Program-made: the position numbers and the translations under genes
Shown: positions 36,957-45,664 of the stretch, in pieces
How the letters are laid out: each line of letters opens with the position of its first letter
Numbering within the stretch: the stretch's first letter is position 1
The notes under the pieces: generated by a model
What the model saw: only the letters and a program-made list of their open reading frames with translations
Databases searched by the model: none
What the model was told of the DNA's origin: nothing
NCBI RefSeq assembly: GCF_902826655.1
Contig: NZ_CADEFR010000012.1
Location: 1-64,000 of the forward strand
From: an uncultured Methylibium sp.
GTDB lineage: Bacteria > Pseudomonadota > Gammaproteobacteria > Burkholderiales > Burkholderiaceae_C
Direction of reading: 5' to 3'
DNA: 64,000 nucleotides

Positions 36957-36967
36957 GATCGCTCAGC
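36952..36967. terminator. Palindrome spanning both stop codons of convergent operons
   Basis: GCTGAG-ATCG-CTCAGC is a perfect 6-bp palindrome. Its arms contain the TGA of the plus-strand GT2 (36954-36956) and the TGA of the minus-strand sulfatase-like gene (36965-36963). No T-tract follows on either side. A weak bidirectional stop structure is possible, but it is too short to be confident. Confidence 0.3.
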
Positions 36968-38300
36968 GACGGCCCGCAGAGTCCGCGTCGATGCCGAGGA
37001 CATCCAGCACGCCAGCATTCGATGTCGGCAGCACGAGCGGCAACTCCGCAGGTGCCGCCACGATCAGCGGCACTCGGTATGGCTGGGCGTAGCGGGCCGG
37101 GCGCTCGCATCGATGACCATACCCCTCCCCGCAGTTCGGCATCGCCCGCAAAGGATGGTCGGCGAAGATAACGAGCCGGAAACGCCCCGGAAAGCGCTCC
37201 TGCAGTCGGCGCGCCGCGCTCTCGACAAGCTTCGCTGCGAGCGCGAGGTTGAGTTCGTAGGCCTCGGCCAGCGAAGGCAGTGCCTGCTCGCTGGCCGGCA
37301 GATGAGGCAGCGGGAGATGCGCGTAGAGATCGCCGCCTTCCGACCAGAAAGGGGCCTGGTCGAACGCGGAGATCAATCGAGCACGCAGGGCAAGCTCTCG
37401 CGCACGGTCATCGATGACGCAGTCGGCGCGTCCCGGCAAGCGACGCCGAGCTGCGCATCGAAGAGCTTCGAACTGGTCGCTCCAAGTGGGCGCGGCGCGC
37501 GTGTCGAGACAGGTCCGCCATCCTTGCATCGCGCAGTAGGGATGATGGATGCCGATCAGGTCGACATCCGGGCGACCGACGCCGACCCGTGCGAAGTCGA
37601 CGCTGCGCGAGCGAGCGCACACGGCAGTCAGACTGCATGGCGCGGTCGCGGGCCCCATGCGAGCTCGAACGATGATGCTCGGCAGCACGTCGAGCGTGTT
37701 GTCGCCCGCTGGCTCGAGCGCATGGACTGCTGTCCACAAGCCGGCTTCCCGCAGCGGTTGCACCAGGCCCTCGGCTGCCCCGAACGACGTTTCGTCGAGC
37801 AGCAACCACACGGTGGGCACGCGAGCGTCCGCGGCGACCGGCGGCAGGAAAGCGCGCTTCTCGGCGCCCAGCCATCCACCGGCTGGCGCCGCCAGAAAGA
37901 ACAGCAGGCCGCCAGCCGTCAGCGCGATCCGGAGCCTCGGCCAGGCGCGCTGGATCCACGCTGCAGAGAGACCGGCTGCCAGAGCGCCGGTAACCATAGC
38001 GGCGATCAGCAGTCCTGCAATAGGGCTGCGCGCGAGCGTCCCGCCAGTTGCGACGACACCGGTGAAGAATGTAACGGCCGCGACAACCAGTCCTCGTCCG
38101 CAGCGGCTCGCAGAGCGATCGCTCACGGACAACAGCAGCACCGCAGGTAGCAGCATCGAGGCCGACAGGACGATGGCAAGAAAGCCGGCGGAGTTGTTCT
38201 GGTAGTACAGCCGCGCCCAGATCGACGAGGACAGCGTCGCCAGCAGCAGCGCGAACACCGGCGGCAAGTCTGCGAGCCGATGCAAGCGAGCCATGCTCAT
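36963..38300 (-). CDS. Membrane protein with sulfatase-like (alkaline phosphatase fold) domain
   Basis: A 445-residue protein with four or five N-terminal membrane segments (about 10-130) followed by a periplasmic domain. Fold clues are VPTVWLLLDETSFGAAEGL (metal-site DE), DNTLDVLPSII, DLIGIHHPYCAMQGW, GDLYAHLPLPHLP and LVIFADHPLRAMPNC, the order expected for sulfatase/phosphoethanolamine-transferase relatives. The usual catalytic Ser/Thr/Cys after the first aspartate is not obvious, so it may be divergent or non-hydrolytic. It is the last gene of the second operon, coupled by ATGA to the kinase-like methyltransferase. Confidence 0.6.
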   Translation of the reverse strand: MSMARLHRLADLPPVFALLLATLSSSIWARLYYQNNSAGFLAIVLSASMLLPAVLLLSVSDRSASRCGRGLVVAAVTFFTGVVATGGTLARSPIAGLLIAAMVTGALAAGLSAAWIQRAWPRLRIALTAGGLLFFLAAPAGGWLGAEKRAFLPPVAADARVPTVWLLLDETSFGAAEGLVQPLREAGLWTAVHALEPAGDNTLDVLPSIIVRARMGPATAPCSLTAVCARSRSVDFARVGVGRPDVDLIGIHHPYCAMQGWRTCLDTRAAPTWSDQFEALRCAARRRLPGRADCVIDDRARELALRARLISAFDQAPFWSEGGDLYAHLPLPHLPASEQALPSLAEAYELNLALAAKLVESAARRLQERFPGRFRLVIFADHPLRAMPNCGEGYGHRCERPARYAQPYRVPLIVAAPAELPLVLPTSNAGVLDVLGIDADSAGRR

Positions 38301-39622
38301 GCCAAGCTCAACAGGACCAGCGTCCGCTCGCAGGCCGGCAGGGCTTGCTCATGCTCGACCACAAAGCCCGCTTGCACGAACGCCTGGCGCTGCGCTTCGA
38401 TGCCGAAGTCCGCCGGCTCCCGCCGCCGCTGCCCGCACAGCAGCCGCAACTGCGGATCCTCCTCACCGATGAACTCGACGATCAGCCAGCGCCGCGACCA
38501 GCGTGCGGCCAGCGCGGCGACCTGCGGCAGCGGCACGGCGGCGGCGATCGCCAGGTGGTGGATCAGGGCCAGCATCAGCACCACGTCGAAGCGGCCTTCG
38601 GCACGCTGGGCCAGGCCCGGATGCTCCTCGCCCGCCCAGCCGCGCCCGCCGGTCAGGTCGTCGAGCGGCGCCACCAGCGGGTGCAGGCGCGCATCGTCCG
38701 GCGTCGCCAGGAACAGTCGCTGGATGCTGTCGTGGTCGGCGTCGATGGCCACGACCTGCGCGCCCGCCGCCAGCGCCAGGCGCGAGAACTCGCCGGTGTT
38801 GCAACCCAGGTCGGCGACCCAGGACGGCGCGGTCTGCCGCAGCCACTGCGCCACGAGTTGCCGCTTGGCGTCCAGGCTCGCGTCGCCGTAGTGCGTGCGG
38901 TCGGCCTCGTAGTTCTGCCAGCCTGCGCCCGCCGGGGGCCGCGGGCGCGCGCCCTGCAGCATCCACTCGAGCGTGGCGTGCAGTCGGTTGCGGAACGCCG
39001 CGATGCGCTCGGCCGGGCGCTGGCCATCGCGGGCCACCGCATCGAGCGCGACCGCGGGCTCGGAGCGGCCCTCGGCCATCAGCGGCCAGTAGCGGGTCAG
39101 GAAGCGCGTCGGTCCTAGCAGGTCGCGGGCGACCTCGGGCGGCACGCCGTCGCGCCAGGCCTTGAACGTGGCCCCCGACGGCAGGCCGCGGCGATGCGCC
39201 AGCACCAGCGGCAACAGGAAGTGCCGCGCGAACTGGCCGGCGGCCCACCAGCGGCGGTCGGCCAGCGGCTCGAAGGACATCAGGTCGCAGAACACCGGGC
39301 GCGTGCCGGCGAAGACGATGTTCCACGCCGACGCGTCCTTCAGGTCGTAGCCGCCGGCCACCGCCTCCTGCTGCAGCTGCAGGGTCAGGCGCGCGGCCTC
39401 GAAGAGCTGCGCATCGCTCCACTCGTAGGGATGGGTGACGAAGGGCAGGCGCTCGGCCACCACCGTCCGGTCGTCGCGCAGCTCGAAGGGAACCAGCCGA
39501 CCGTCGCCGACCCAGCGCGCCGCCAGCGCGGAGCGCAGGAAGTGGTCTGCCGGCAGCGGCTCGCGCGTGTGCCTCAGGACATGGGCGGGCGCGAACTCGA
39601 TCGCCGCGTCCGGATCCCTCAT
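38297..39622 (-). CDS. Methyltransferase with kinase-like N-terminal region (NoeA-like)
   Basis: A 441-residue protein. The C-terminal half is a class I methyltransferase (VADLGCNTGEFSRLAL, 269-284; FDVVLMLALIHHLA). The N-terminal half contains GYDLKDASAWNIVF (91-104) followed by RPVFCDLMSFEP (108-119). This resembles the catalytic-loop Asp/Asn and metal Asp of aminoglycoside-kinase folds, and is also the pattern of rhizobial NoeA-type proteins. Start MRDPDAAIEF at 39622 overlaps the small upstream gene by 4 nt. Whether the kinase-like part is active is unknown. Confidence 0.65.
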   Translation of the reverse strand: MRDPDAAIEFAPAHVLRHTREPLPADHFLRSALAARWVGDGRLVPFELRDDRTVVAERLPFVTHPYEWSDAQLFEAARLTLQLQQEAVAGGYDLKDASAWNIVFAGTRPVFCDLMSFEPLADRRWWAAGQFARHFLLPLVLAHRRGLPSGATFKAWRDGVPPEVARDLLGPTRFLTRYWPLMAEGRSEPAVALDAVARDGQRPAERIAAFRNRLHATLEWMLQGARPRPPAGAGWQNYEADRTHYGDASLDAKRQLVAQWLRQTAPSWVADLGCNTGEFSRLALAAGAQVVAIDADHDSIQRLFLATPDDARLHPLVAPLDDLTGGRGWAGEEHPGLAQRAEGRFDVVLMLALIHHLAIAAAVPLPQVAALAARWSRRWLIVEFIGEEDPQLRLLCGQRRREPADFGIEAQRQAFVQAGFVVEHEQALPACERTLVLLSLA

Positions 39623-39819
39623 CGCCGGAAGAGGCGCTCGAACAGGCGCTTGATGGCCTGCCAGGGGTTGCGCATGAAGACCAGCACCGCGCCGACGGCG
39701 GCGATGAGGCCCTGCCACAGCAGCATGCCCGTGCCGGGGTCGACGTAGGCGTGGGCCGTCGCGGGCTGGCAGAGCACGGCCAGAAGCAGCAGGCAGAGAC
39801 GAAGGTTCACGGTGGGCAT
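39619..39819 (-). CDS. Small secreted/membrane protein with AYVDPGTG motif
   Basis: A 66-residue protein: a signal-like helix (LCLLLLAVLCQPATAHA), the short motif YVDPGTGMLL just after the likely cleavage site, a membrane helix (LIAAVGAVLVFM) and a basic tail (NPWQAIKRLFERLFRR). I know small proteins of this shape (Y-[VI]-D-P-x-[TA]-G after a signal) as recurrent uncharacterised members of polysaccharide loci, but no function is established. It lies 43 bp after the WbpM-like gene and is coupled to the methyltransferase. Confidence 0.75.
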   Translation of the reverse strand: MPTVNLRLCLLLLAVLCQPATAHAYVDPGTGMLLWQGLIAAVGAVLVFMRNPWQAIKRLFERLFRR

Positions 39820-39862
39820 CGAAGCAGGCGCGTTTGCCAGGAGCGGGGCGGTCGTGTTCCCG

Positions 39863-41773
39863 TCATCGTGGCGTCACGGATTCTCGCATTGCGATCGTCC
39901 CTTCGACCGACGTCTCGCGGTACTCGCCGACCACAGCCATCAGGTGCGCCCGCACGCCCGCGTCGTCGGGGACCGGGGTCGCATGCAGCCAGTCCACCAG
40001 ATCGGCCGGGCTGCCGGACGGTACATCGAGGCGCGCAATCCGCAGCTGCGCAAACGCCGTGGGCAAGGTCGTGTCGGCGTCCGCGAGCAGCTCCTCGTAG
40101 AGCTTCTCGCCGGGCCGCAGGCCGCTGAACACGATCTCGATGTCCTGCGGGCCGTGCCCCGCCATCCGGATCAGGTCGCGCGCCAGGTCGACGATCTTCA
40201 CCGGCTCGCCCATGTCCAGCACGAGCACCTGACCGGTCTCGCCGATCGCGGCGGCCTGCACCACCAGGCGCGCGGCCTCGGGGATGGTCATGAAGTAGCG
40301 GGTGATCTCGGGGTGGGTCACGGTGACCGGTCCGCCCCTGGCGATCTGCTCCTTGAACTTGGGGATCACGCTGCCGCTGGAGCCCAGCACGTTGCCGAAG
40401 CGCACGGCCATGAAGCGCGTGCCCGTGTGTTCCTTCGCCAGCTGGCTGATCACCATCTCGGCGGCGCGCTTGGTGGCGCCCATCACGTTGGTCGGGTTCA
40501 CGGCCTTGTCGGTGCTGATCAGCACGAAGCGCCCGACGCCCGCCTCGGCGCTGGCCAGCGCGGCGTGCCAGGTCCCCAGCGTGTTGTTCTGCAGCGCGGC
40601 CCAGGCGTTGTGCTCCTCCATCAGCGGCACGTGCTTGTAGGCCGCAGCGTGGAAGACGACCTGCGGCCGCCAGCGCTGCATCACCTGGCGCAGGTGCTCG
40701 AGGTTCTTCACGTCGCCGATCAGGCGCACGAGCTCCAGCCCCGGGAAGCGTTCGCCGAGCTCCTGCTCGACGGTGTAGAGGTTGAACTCGCTCTGTTCCA
40801 GCAGCACCAGCCGCTCGGGCCGGTAGCGCGCGACCTGGCGGCACAGCTCGCTGCCGATGCTGCCGCCGGCGCCGGTGATCAGCACCGTGCGGCCGCGCAG
40901 GCAGTCGGCGATGCCCGCCTCGTCCAGCAGCACCGGCTCGCGGCCCAGCAGGTCGTCGGGCTCGATGTCGCGCACGCGGCTCACCGTGGCGCCGTCCAGC
41001 AGCTCCTGCGCCGACGGCACCGTGAGCACCGGCCGCCCGACGCTGGCCGCCAGATCGAAGACGCGACGCCGCGCCGCGCCGCGCACCGAGGGCATCGCGA
41101 CGATCACGTGCGTGATGCCCTGCAGCAGTGCCAGCTCGGCCAGCCGGTCCAGGGTGCCCAGCACCGGCACGCCGCCGATGCGGCCGCGCTGCTTGGCCGG
41201 GTCGTCGTCGAGCAGACCCGCCACGACCCAGCCCTGGTGCTGGATGCCGGCCAGCAGCAGCCGCGCGGCGTCGCCGGCGCCCAGCACGATCGCGCGGCGC
41301 GTCTCGCTGGCGCTGCCGGAGATCTGCGCGCGCATGTGCTCGTAGAGCATGCGGTAGCCGATGCGCACGCTGGCCAGGCCCATCAGCGTGATCACCGGGT
41401 GCAGCGCCAGCACCGCGCGCGGCACCTCGCGCAGGCCGGCCAGCATCACCACCGCCGCGGCCAGCGCGCCGGCCAGCGTGCAGGCGATCGTCAGCCGCTT
41501 GACCTCGCCGAACCCCGAGAAGCGCCACATGCCGCGCGGCACGCCGAGCAGCGCGAACACCGCCAGGTAGAGCGCGACGATGCCCAGCAGCACCCAGCCG
41601 TCGTAGGCCGGCCGCGCGCTGATCCAGCGCTCGAAGCCCAGGCGGAACAGGTAGGTGAACTGCCAGCAGGCCGCGACGACGAGCGCGTCGATGGCCAGCG
41701 ACAGCGGCTGGCGCTGCGGACGCAGCCGCGTCAGGAAGGCGTCGAGCCGCTGCCAGGACTGCATGCCGTTCAT
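39863..41773 (-). CDS. Membrane-bound nucleotide-sugar 4,6-dehydratase (WbpM/PglF/CapD family)
   Basis: A 636-residue protein with four N-terminal membrane helices (about 25-135) and a second Rossmann region (VLGAGDAARLL, 163-173). The C-terminal dehydratase domain has TGAGGSIGSELCRQ (300-313), LISTDKAVNPTNVMGATKRA with Ser420, Met431 and Lys435. Met replaces the usual Tyr of the YxxxK pair, as known for WbpM. It converts UDP-GlcNAc to the 4-keto-6-deoxy sugar. Start MNGMQSW overlaps the sugar-transferase stop. With the DegT gene it points to a 4-amino-6-deoxy sugar. Confidence 0.92.
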   Translation of the reverse strand: MNGMQSWQRLDAFLTRLRPQRQPLSLAIDALVVAACWQFTYLFRLGFERWISARPAYDGWVLLGIVALYLAVFALLGVPRGMWRFSGFGEVKRLTIACTLAGALAAAVVMLAGLREVPRAVLALHPVITLMGLASVRIGYRMLYEHMRAQISGSASETRRAIVLGAGDAARLLLAGIQHQGWVVAGLLDDDPAKQRGRIGGVPVLGTLDRLAELALLQGITHVIVAMPSVRGAARRRVFDLAASVGRPVLTVPSAQELLDGATVSRVRDIEPDDLLGREPVLLDEAGIADCLRGRTVLITGAGGSIGSELCRQVARYRPERLVLLEQSEFNLYTVEQELGERFPGLELVRLIGDVKNLEHLRQVMQRWRPQVVFHAAAYKHVPLMEEHNAWAALQNNTLGTWHAALASAEAGVGRFVLISTDKAVNPTNVMGATKRAAEMVISQLAKEHTGTRFMAVRFGNVLGSSGSVIPKFKEQIARGGPVTVTHPEITRYFMTIPEAARLVVQAAAIGETGQVLVLDMGEPVKIVDLARDLIRMAGHGPQDIEIVFSGLRPGEKLYEELLADADTTLPTAFAQLRIARLDVPSGSPADLVDWLHATPVPDDAGVRAHLMAVVGEYRETSVEGTIAMRESVTPR

Positions 41774-42420
41774 CGACGGGCCTGCGGCGCCTTGGACGGC
41801 GGCGTGCCGGCGGGCTGCGCGGCCATCAGCATGGCGATGGTGCGCACGATCAGCCGCAGGTCGCTCCACAGCGTCGCGCGGTCGATGTAGTCGGCCGACA
41901 GGCGCAGCTTCTCGGGCAGCACCTGCTCGGCGTAGGCGCGCTGCGGGTCGGGCGCGGCCGCCAGCAGCGCGGCCTCGTCGCGAAACGCCAGCGAGGCCGG
42001 GTCGACGATGCCCGGCCGCACCGACAGCACGCGCTCGCGCAGGGCCGCCGGATACAGCGCCACGAACTCCGGCACTTCGGGCCTCGGTCCGACCAGGCTC
42101 ATGTCGCCGCGCAGCACGTCGATCAGCTGCGGCAGCTCGTCCAGCCGCGTGCGGCGCAGCCAGACGCCGCTGCGCGTGATGCGCGGGTCGGCACCGACGG
42201 TCAGCGGCGGGCCGCCAGCATCGGCCACCATGGTGCGCAGCTTGTGGATGCGAAACGCCTGCCCGCCGCGCCCCACGCGCCGCTGGCGAAAGAACACCGG
42301 CCCCGGCGAGTCGCGCTTGATCAGCAGTGCCAGTACGGCGAGCCAGGGCGCCAGCAGCAAGAGGCCGAGCGCGGCACCCAGCAGGTCGAAGGCTCGCTTG
42401 GCCATCGCGCTTCGGGCCAT
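41770..42420 (-). CDS. Undecaprenyl-phosphate sugar-phosphate transferase (PglC/WcaJ C-terminal type)
   Basis: Monotopic phosphoglycosyl transferase of 216 residues that starts the second polysaccharide. A single membrane helix (about 11-35) precedes SPGPVFFRQRRVG, FRIHKLRTM (57-64), RRTRLDELPQLIDVL and GDMSLVGPRPE (105-115). This short form lacks the N-terminal CoA-binding-like part of WcaJ and resembles PglC, whose substrate is UDP-diNAc-bacillosamine. Starts at 42420, 42405 or 42462 are possible; 42420 is the first after the upstream stop codon. Confidence 0.92.
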   Translation of the reverse strand: MARSAMAKRAFDLLGAALGLLLLAPWLAVLALLIKRDSPGPVFFRQRRVGRGGQAFRIHKLRTMVADAGGPPLTVGADPRITRSGVWLRRTRLDELPQLIDVLRGDMSLVGPRPEVPEFVALYPAALRERVLSVRPGIVDPASLAFRDEAALLAAAPDPQRAYAEQVLPEKLRLSADYIDRATLWSDLRLIVRTIAMLMAAQPAGTPPSKAPQARR

Positions 42421-42427
42421 CGCGCGC

Positions 42428-43597
42428 TCAGTCGCGAGCGACGAGCGCGTGGCGCACGGCATGCACCACGCGGTCGACGTCGGCCTCGCCCATCTTCGGA
42501 TAGATCGGCAGGCTCAGCATGCGCTCGTAGGCGTGCTGGCTGTGCGGGAACTGCTCGGCACGCAGGCCGTAGCGCTCGCGCCAGTAGGGATGCAGGTGCA
42601 GCGGGATGTAGTGCACGCTGACGCCGATGCCCAGCGCGAACAGGCGCTCGATGTAGCGGTCGCGCGCCACGCCGGCGTCGTCGGCCAGGCGCAGCACGTA
42701 GAGGTGCCAGGCGTGGGTCTCGCCGTCGGGCGCGTCGGGCGGGGCCAGCACGGGCAGGCCCGCCATCGCCTCGCGGTAGCGCCGGGCGACGGCCTCGCGG
42801 GTCTCGCGGAACTCGCGCGCCCGCTTCAGCTGGTGGATGCCCAGCGCCGCGGCGATGTCGGTCAGGTTGTACTTGAAGCCCGGCGCGACGATCTCGTAGG
42901 CCCAGGCCGGCGCGGTGGACGTGAAGCGATCGAAGGCGTCGCGGCTGATGCCGTGCAGGCGCATGACCTTCATGCGCTTCACCAGGTCGGCATTGCGCGA
43001 CACCACCATGCCGCCCTCGCCGGTGGTGATGGTCTTGTTGGCGTAGAAGCTGAAGACCGTCGCGTCGCTGCCCAGGGTGCCGACCAGCGCGCCGCCGTGC
43101 GTGGCGGGCAGCGCGTGGGCCGCGTCCTCGACGACCTTGAGGCCGTGGCGCCGCGCGATGGCGAGGATCTCGTCCATCGGCGCGGCCAGGCCGGCGTAGT
43201 GGACCGGCACGATGGCGCGGGTAGCGGGCGTGATGGCCGCCTCGACCCGCGCCGGGTCGATGTTGAGCGTCGCCGGGTCGATGTCGACCAGCACCACGTC
43301 GGCGCCGAGGTAGCGCACCACCTCGGCGGTGGCGGTGAAGGTGTGCGTGGTGGTGATGACCTCGTCGCCGGGGCCGATGCCCAGGCCTTCCAGCGCCAGG
43401 TGCAGGCCGGCGGTCGCCGAGTTGACGGCCACCGCCTCGAGCGAGGCATCGCCGAGGAAGGCCGCGAAGTCCTGCTCGAAGCGCCGCGCCTTGGGCCCGG
43501 TCGTGACCCAGCCGGAGCGCAGCGTGTCGACGACCTCGGCGATCTCGGCTTCGCCGATCTCGGGCAGGGCGAAGGGCAGGAAGGGACGATCGCTCAC
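42428..43597 (-). CDS. DegT/DnrJ/EryC1-family sugar 4-aminotransferase (PglE/ArnB-like)
   Basis: PLP aminotransferase of 389 residues. PLP Lys188 lies in [17 protein letters not shown]; the [13 protein letters not shown] form is typical of 4-aminotransferases such as ArnB, PseC and PglE. Other landmarks are [19 protein letters not shown] and [10 protein letters not shown]. It likely aminates the 4-keto sugar made by the WbpM-like enzyme. GTG start overlapping the ugd stop (GTGA). No PglD-type acetyltransferase is adjacent. Confidence 0.9.
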   Translation of the reverse strand: MSDRPFLPFALPEIGEAEIAEVVDTLRSGWVTTGPKARRFEQDFAAFLGDASLEAVAVNSATAGLHLALEGLGIGPGDEVITTTHTFTATAEVVRYLGADVVLVDIDPATLNIDPARVEAAITPATRAIVPVHYAGLAAPMDEILAIARRHGLKVVEDAAHALPATHGGALVGTLGSDATVFSFYANKTITTGEGGMVVSRNADLVKRMKVMRLHGISRDAFDRFTSTAPAWAYEIVAPGFKYNLTDIAAALGIHQLKRAREFRETREAVARRYREAMAGLPVLAPPDAPDGETHAWHLYVLRLADDAGVARDRYIERLFALGIGVSVHYIPLHLHPYWRERYGLRAEQFPHSQHAYERMLSLPIYPKMGEADVDRVVHAVRHALVARD

Positions 43598-44934
43598 GCC
43601 GGGCTCGGCACGGACGGGCGGCCGATGCAGTGGTACTCGATGCCGAACTGCGCCATCAGCGCCGGCTCGAACAGGTTGCGCCCGTCGAACACCAGCGGCT
43701 GGCGCAGCGTGCCGCGGATGGTCTCGAAGTCCGGCGTGCGGAATTCCTTCCACTCGGTGACGATGACCAGCGCGTCGGCGCCCTCCATCGCCGCGACGGC
43801 CGAGTCGGCATAGCGCAGGCCGGCCTGGCCCGGCATCGCCTTGCGCGCCTCGTCCATCGCCACCGGGTCGTAGGCGACGATCTCGGCGCCCAGCGCGGTC
43901 AGGCGGTCGATCAGCACGCGGCTGGGCGCCTCGCGCATGTCGTCGGTGCCGGGCTTGAAGGCCAGGCCCCACAGGGCCAGGCGCTTGCCGGCCAGCTGGC
44001 TGCCGAGGCGCGCGATCACCTTGTCGGCCAGCACCTGCTTCTGGCGCTCGTTGACGGCCTCGACCGCACCCAGCAGTTGCAGCTCGTGGCCGGCCTCGCC
44101 GGCCGACCGGATCAGCGCCTTGACGTCCTTGGGGAAGCAGGAGCCGCCGTAGCCGGCCCCGGCGTAGAGGAAGTGCGTGCCGATGCGCGGGTCGCTGCCG
44201 ATGCCCTGGCGCACCAGCTCGATGTCGGCGCCCACCGCCTCGGCGACGCGCGACAGGTCGTTCATGAAGCTGATGCGCGTGGCCAGCATGGCGTTGGCGG
44301 CGTACTTGGTGAACTCGGCGCTCTTGATGTCCATCACCATCACGCGGTCGCGGTTGCGCACGTAGGGTGCGTAGAGCGCACGCATCAGCAGGATGGCGCG
44401 CTCGTCGTCGGCGCCGATCACCACGCGGTCCGGGCGCATGAAGTCGGGCACGGCGGCGCCCTCCTTCAGGAACTCGGGGTTGCTGACGATCGCGAAGTCG
44501 AGCTCGAGCCCGCGGGCCGCCAGCGCCGCGGCGATGGTCGCGCGCACCTTCTCGCCGGTGCCGACCGGCACGGTGCTCTTGTCGATCACGACCTTGTAGT
44601 CGGTCATGCGCTCGCCGATCGTCCGCGCCGCGGCCAGCACGTACTGCAGGTCGGCCGATCCATCCTCGCCGGGCGGCGTGCCGACCGCGATGAACTGCAG
44701 CGTGCCGTGCGCCACGGCGCGATCGACGTCGGTGGTGAACTCCAGGCGCTTGGCGCCCGCGTTGCGGCGCACCACTTCCTCGAGGCCGGGCTCGTGGATG
44801 GGGATGCCGCCGCCGTTCAGCAGCGCGATCTTGCGCGCGTCGACGTCGAGGCAGACCACGTGGTTGCCCATCTCGGCCAGGCAGGCGCCGGTGACCAGGC
44901 CGACGTAGCCGGTGCCGATGACGGTGATCTTCAT
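43594..44934 (-). CDS. ugd: UDP-glucose 6-dehydrogenase
   Basis: Oxidises UDP-glucose to UDP-glucuronate using two NAD. The 446-residue product has [29 protein letters not shown] (119-127), NPEFLKEG (152-159) and catalytic Cys266 in [32 protein letters not shown] is in the C-terminal domain. Sequence form is that of UDP-glucose rather than UDP-GlcNAc dehydrogenases. It supplies a uronic acid to the second locus and possibly to the first. Confidence 0.95.
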   Translation of the reverse strand: MKITVIGTGYVGLVTGACLAEMGNHVVCLDVDARKIALLNGGGIPIHEPGLEEVVRRNAGAKRLEFTTDVDRAVAHGTLQFIAVGTPPGEDGSADLQYVLAAARTIGERMTDYKVVIDKSTVPVGTGEKVRATIAAALAARGLELDFAIVSNPEFLKEGAAVPDFMRPDRVVIGADDERAILLMRALYAPYVRNRDRVMVMDIKSAEFTKYAANAMLATRISFMNDLSRVAEAVGADIELVRQGIGSDPRIGTHFLYAGAGYGGSCFPKDVKALIRSAGEAGHELQLLGAVEAVNERQKQVLADKVIARLGSQLAGKRLALWGLAFKPGTDDMREAPSRVLIDRLTALGAEIVAYDPVAMDEARKAMPGQAGLRYADSAVAAMEGADALVIVTEWKEFRTPDFETIRGTLRQPLVFDGRNLFEPALMAQFGIEYHCIGRPSVPSPA

Positions 44935-44956
44935 GACGGGGATCCCTCGATGACGG

Positions 44957-45664
44957 TTAGGTTTTCTGGAGCCAGCACAGCCGGTGGGTGCGCAGCAGCG
45001 GCAGCAGGTTCAGCAGTCCCGGCAGGCCGGGGTGGAGCCGGCCGGCGGCCCGCGCCAGCGGCGGCGCCAGGGTGAGGCGCCGCACGGTGCAGCGCGCCTG
45101 CGGAAACAGCGCTCGCCAGCGCGACGCGCTCACGGCGCGGACATCGGCATTGCCCGGATTGTCCACCGCGAAGTCGTAGGCCAGCACCCCCCCGCCTGGG
45201 CGCACCCAGCGCCACATCGCTGTCGCGAGCTGGTGCTGGACCGCATCGTCCAGCAGGGACGAGAAGACCGTGAAGGCCAGCACGGCGTCCTGGCTGGCGT
45301 CAGGCAGCGGCGCCGCGATCGCGTCGCCCTCGATCAGGCGGGCGGCCGGCGGCAGCACGGCGCGCGCCGCGATCACGCGCTCGGGCAGCAGCTCCAGGCC
45401 GGTCACGCGGCCCGGCTCGGCGCCCAGCCGCAGCAGGTCGAGCAGGTTGCCGCCGCCGCCGCAGCCGACCTCGAGCAGGTCGCGCCCGGCGAGGCCGGCC
45501 CAGCCGTGGGCGCGCCACAGCGCCAGCATCGCGCGCTGGCGCTCCTGGTGGGCCTGCAGCGCGGCGGCATCGAAGAGGCTGTAGCGACGCGCATCCGCGT
45601 CGGCGTCGCGACGCGCGTAGCGCTCCGCGACCGCCTGGGCCTCGCGCTCGGCCGGGTCGCTCAT
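44957..45664 (-). CDS. Class I SAM-dependent methyltransferase
   Basis: A 235-residue methyltransferase with motif [18 protein letters not shown] (62-78), [27 protein letters not shown] and [20 protein letters not shown]. The C-terminal region ([11 protein letters not shown]) and final LCWLQKT are common in methyltransferases of polysaccharide loci. It overlaps the ExoA-like gene by 4 nt and is followed by ugd after 22 bp. Target unknown. Confidence 0.82.
   Translation of the reverse strand: MSDPAEREAQAVAERYARRDADADARRYSLFDAAALQAHQERQRAMLALWRAHGWAGLAGRDLLEVGCGGGGNLLDLLRLGAEPGRVTGLELLPERVIAARAVLPPAARLIEGDAIAAPLPDASQDAVLAFTVFSSLLDDAVQHQLATAMWRWVRPGGGVLAYDFAVDNPGNADVRAVSASRWRALFPQARCTVRRLTLAPPLARAAGRLHPGLPGLLNLLPLLRTHRLCWLQKT

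Noticed and set aside
39812-41890. Plus-strand 692-codon open frame opposite the WbpM-like gene
   Set aside because: Antisense to a gene with complete dehydratase motifs; no start signal or domain.
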